A stretch of 64,000 nt of DNA from Phycisphaerales bacterium (GTDB taxonomy: Bacteria > Planctomycetota > Phycisphaerae > Phycisphaerales > UBA1924). Location: assembly GCA_027019265.1 (NCBI GenBank), contig JALUWX010000098.1:62001-126000 (forward strand), in the 5' to 3' direction. Below, piece after piece: positions 63,635 to 64,000 of the stretch. The translations under genes were made by a program, and so were the position numbers. Within the stretch, counting starts at the first letter, position 1, and each line of letters begins with the position of its first letter. The notes under the pieces are model-generated. The model worked only from the letters and a program-made list of their open reading frames with translations. It was not told the origin of the DNA and made no database searches.

Positions 63635-64000
63635 GTGAGTAATCGTCCACTCGCCATTCTGCTTATCACGATCATCGCGTTCCATGCCCTCGCCGGCGGC
63701 GCTGGCGGCATGGCTGTGCTGTGCCTCGGTGGGGGACACGAGCATGCACCCGCGGAGACCGAGCACTGCGAGTCGGCCTGCGGACATGACAGCTCGTGGC
63801 CGCTGCCCGTTCCCGCGGGTGAGCACGAGCATGACTGCGGTTGTACCGATGTCGAAATCACGACCGCGGAACTTTTGACGCTTCCCCGTGGCGATGGTGG
63901 GAGTGATGTGCCGCCCGCGATCGTCATGTCTCCCTCGTGGGGCGTCGTCCTTGCGGAGACCGGCCTTGGACGCCGCGGCCCGCCGATGCCACCGCGTTGG
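63635..64000 (+). CDS. Small exported His/Cys-rich protein (partial, right edge)
   Basis: GTG at 63635 is the only plausible start; the frame is still open at the window end (122 codons). Signal-like start (AILLITIIAFHALAGGAGG), then metal-binding-rich segments: VLCLGGGHEHAPAETEHCES, ACGHDSS, GEHEHDCGCTDVE. Composition and layout resemble the protein at 56064. It is probably an accessory metal-binding protein of the same efflux region. Complete C-terminus not available. Confidence 0.6.
   Translation, partial: MSNRPLAILLITIIAFHALAGGAGGMAVLCLGGGHEHAPAETEHCESACGHDSSWPLPVPAGEHEHDCGCTDVEITTAELLTLPRGDGGSDVPPAIVMSPSWGVVLAETGLGRRGPPMPPRW

Overview
The window reads as a chromosomal segment of a planctomycete, most likely class Phycisphaerae. 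The DNA is GC-rich with strong C/G third-position preference. Two secreted proteins end in paired dockerin-like modules of the DFFDIS type. There is an ECF sigma factor paired with a TPR-bearing Ser/Thr kinase, and several small membrane proteins carry a CxxC...CPEC zinc ribbon. These are habits I associate with marine Phycisphaerales. The species cannot be named from the sequence alone.

Layout. 1-2.8 kb: the start of a 2-oxoacid:ferredoxin oxidoreductase alpha gene (running off the left edge) diverges from an acyl-carrier-protein / FabZ-like dehydratase / lipoprotein set. 2.8-4.4 kb: a Gfo/Idh-like oxidoreductase and the RNase P RNA with its terminator. 4.4-9.4 kb: a leftward run with pyrophosphatase, ThiG, three zinc-ribbon membrane proteins, a methyltransferase and an aldehyde dehydrogenase. 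9.4-16.5 kb: an exported phosphatase-like/M28 peptidase fusion, a methylisocitrate-lyase-type enzyme, two further zinc-ribbon proteins (one with a bPH2 domain), a PrpC/GltA-type citrate synthase, trigger factor and tRNA-Leu(CAA). 16.5-25.6 kb: a DUF3467 protein and an eight-gene, translationally chained moxR-DUF58-lipoprotein-batABCDE (aerotolerance-type) operon. 25.6-32 kb: a thiolase convergent with a four-gene operon (KamA-like radical SAM aminomutase, CoA-transferase A and B, class III aminotransferase), with a divergent RpiR-type regulator. 32-37.4 kb: signal transduction (dCache/PAS histidine kinase, Ser/Thr kinase with TPRs, ECF sigma factor). 37.5-43.1 kb: two large secreted dockerin-like proteins.

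43-54.8 kb is a glycan or surface-decoration cluster. Two rightward methyltransferase genes converge on a six-gene leftward operon of glycosyltransferases, a methyltransferase, a pyruvyltransferase/methyltransferase/glycosyltransferase fusion and a radical SAM/SPASM protein. After a 0.8 kb stretch with no convincing gene, 55.6-64 kb is a metal-resistance module: an ArsR-type repressor with a near-ideal palindromic operator, a small Cys-rich exported protein, a TolC-like / CzcB-like / CzcA-like tripartite efflux system, a short CDF-like transporter, and a second His/Cys-rich exported protein cut by the right edge. Its leucine codon usage (CTG/CTT mixed) differs from the CTC-dominated genes to the left, which suggests separate acquisition.

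Most interesting leads: (i) the mutase + aminotransferase + CoA-transferase + thiolase gene set, which can be read as a beta-amino-acid route for amino-acid catabolism; (ii) the Cys-rich tandem repeats fused to the N-terminus of the metal-efflux adaptor, and the flanking small Cys/His-rich exported proteins; (iii) the three-domain glycan enzyme; (iv) the DFFDIS C-terminal modules; (v) the phosphatase-like/M28 peptidase fusion. All functions are inferred from motifs and context; no database search was possible.
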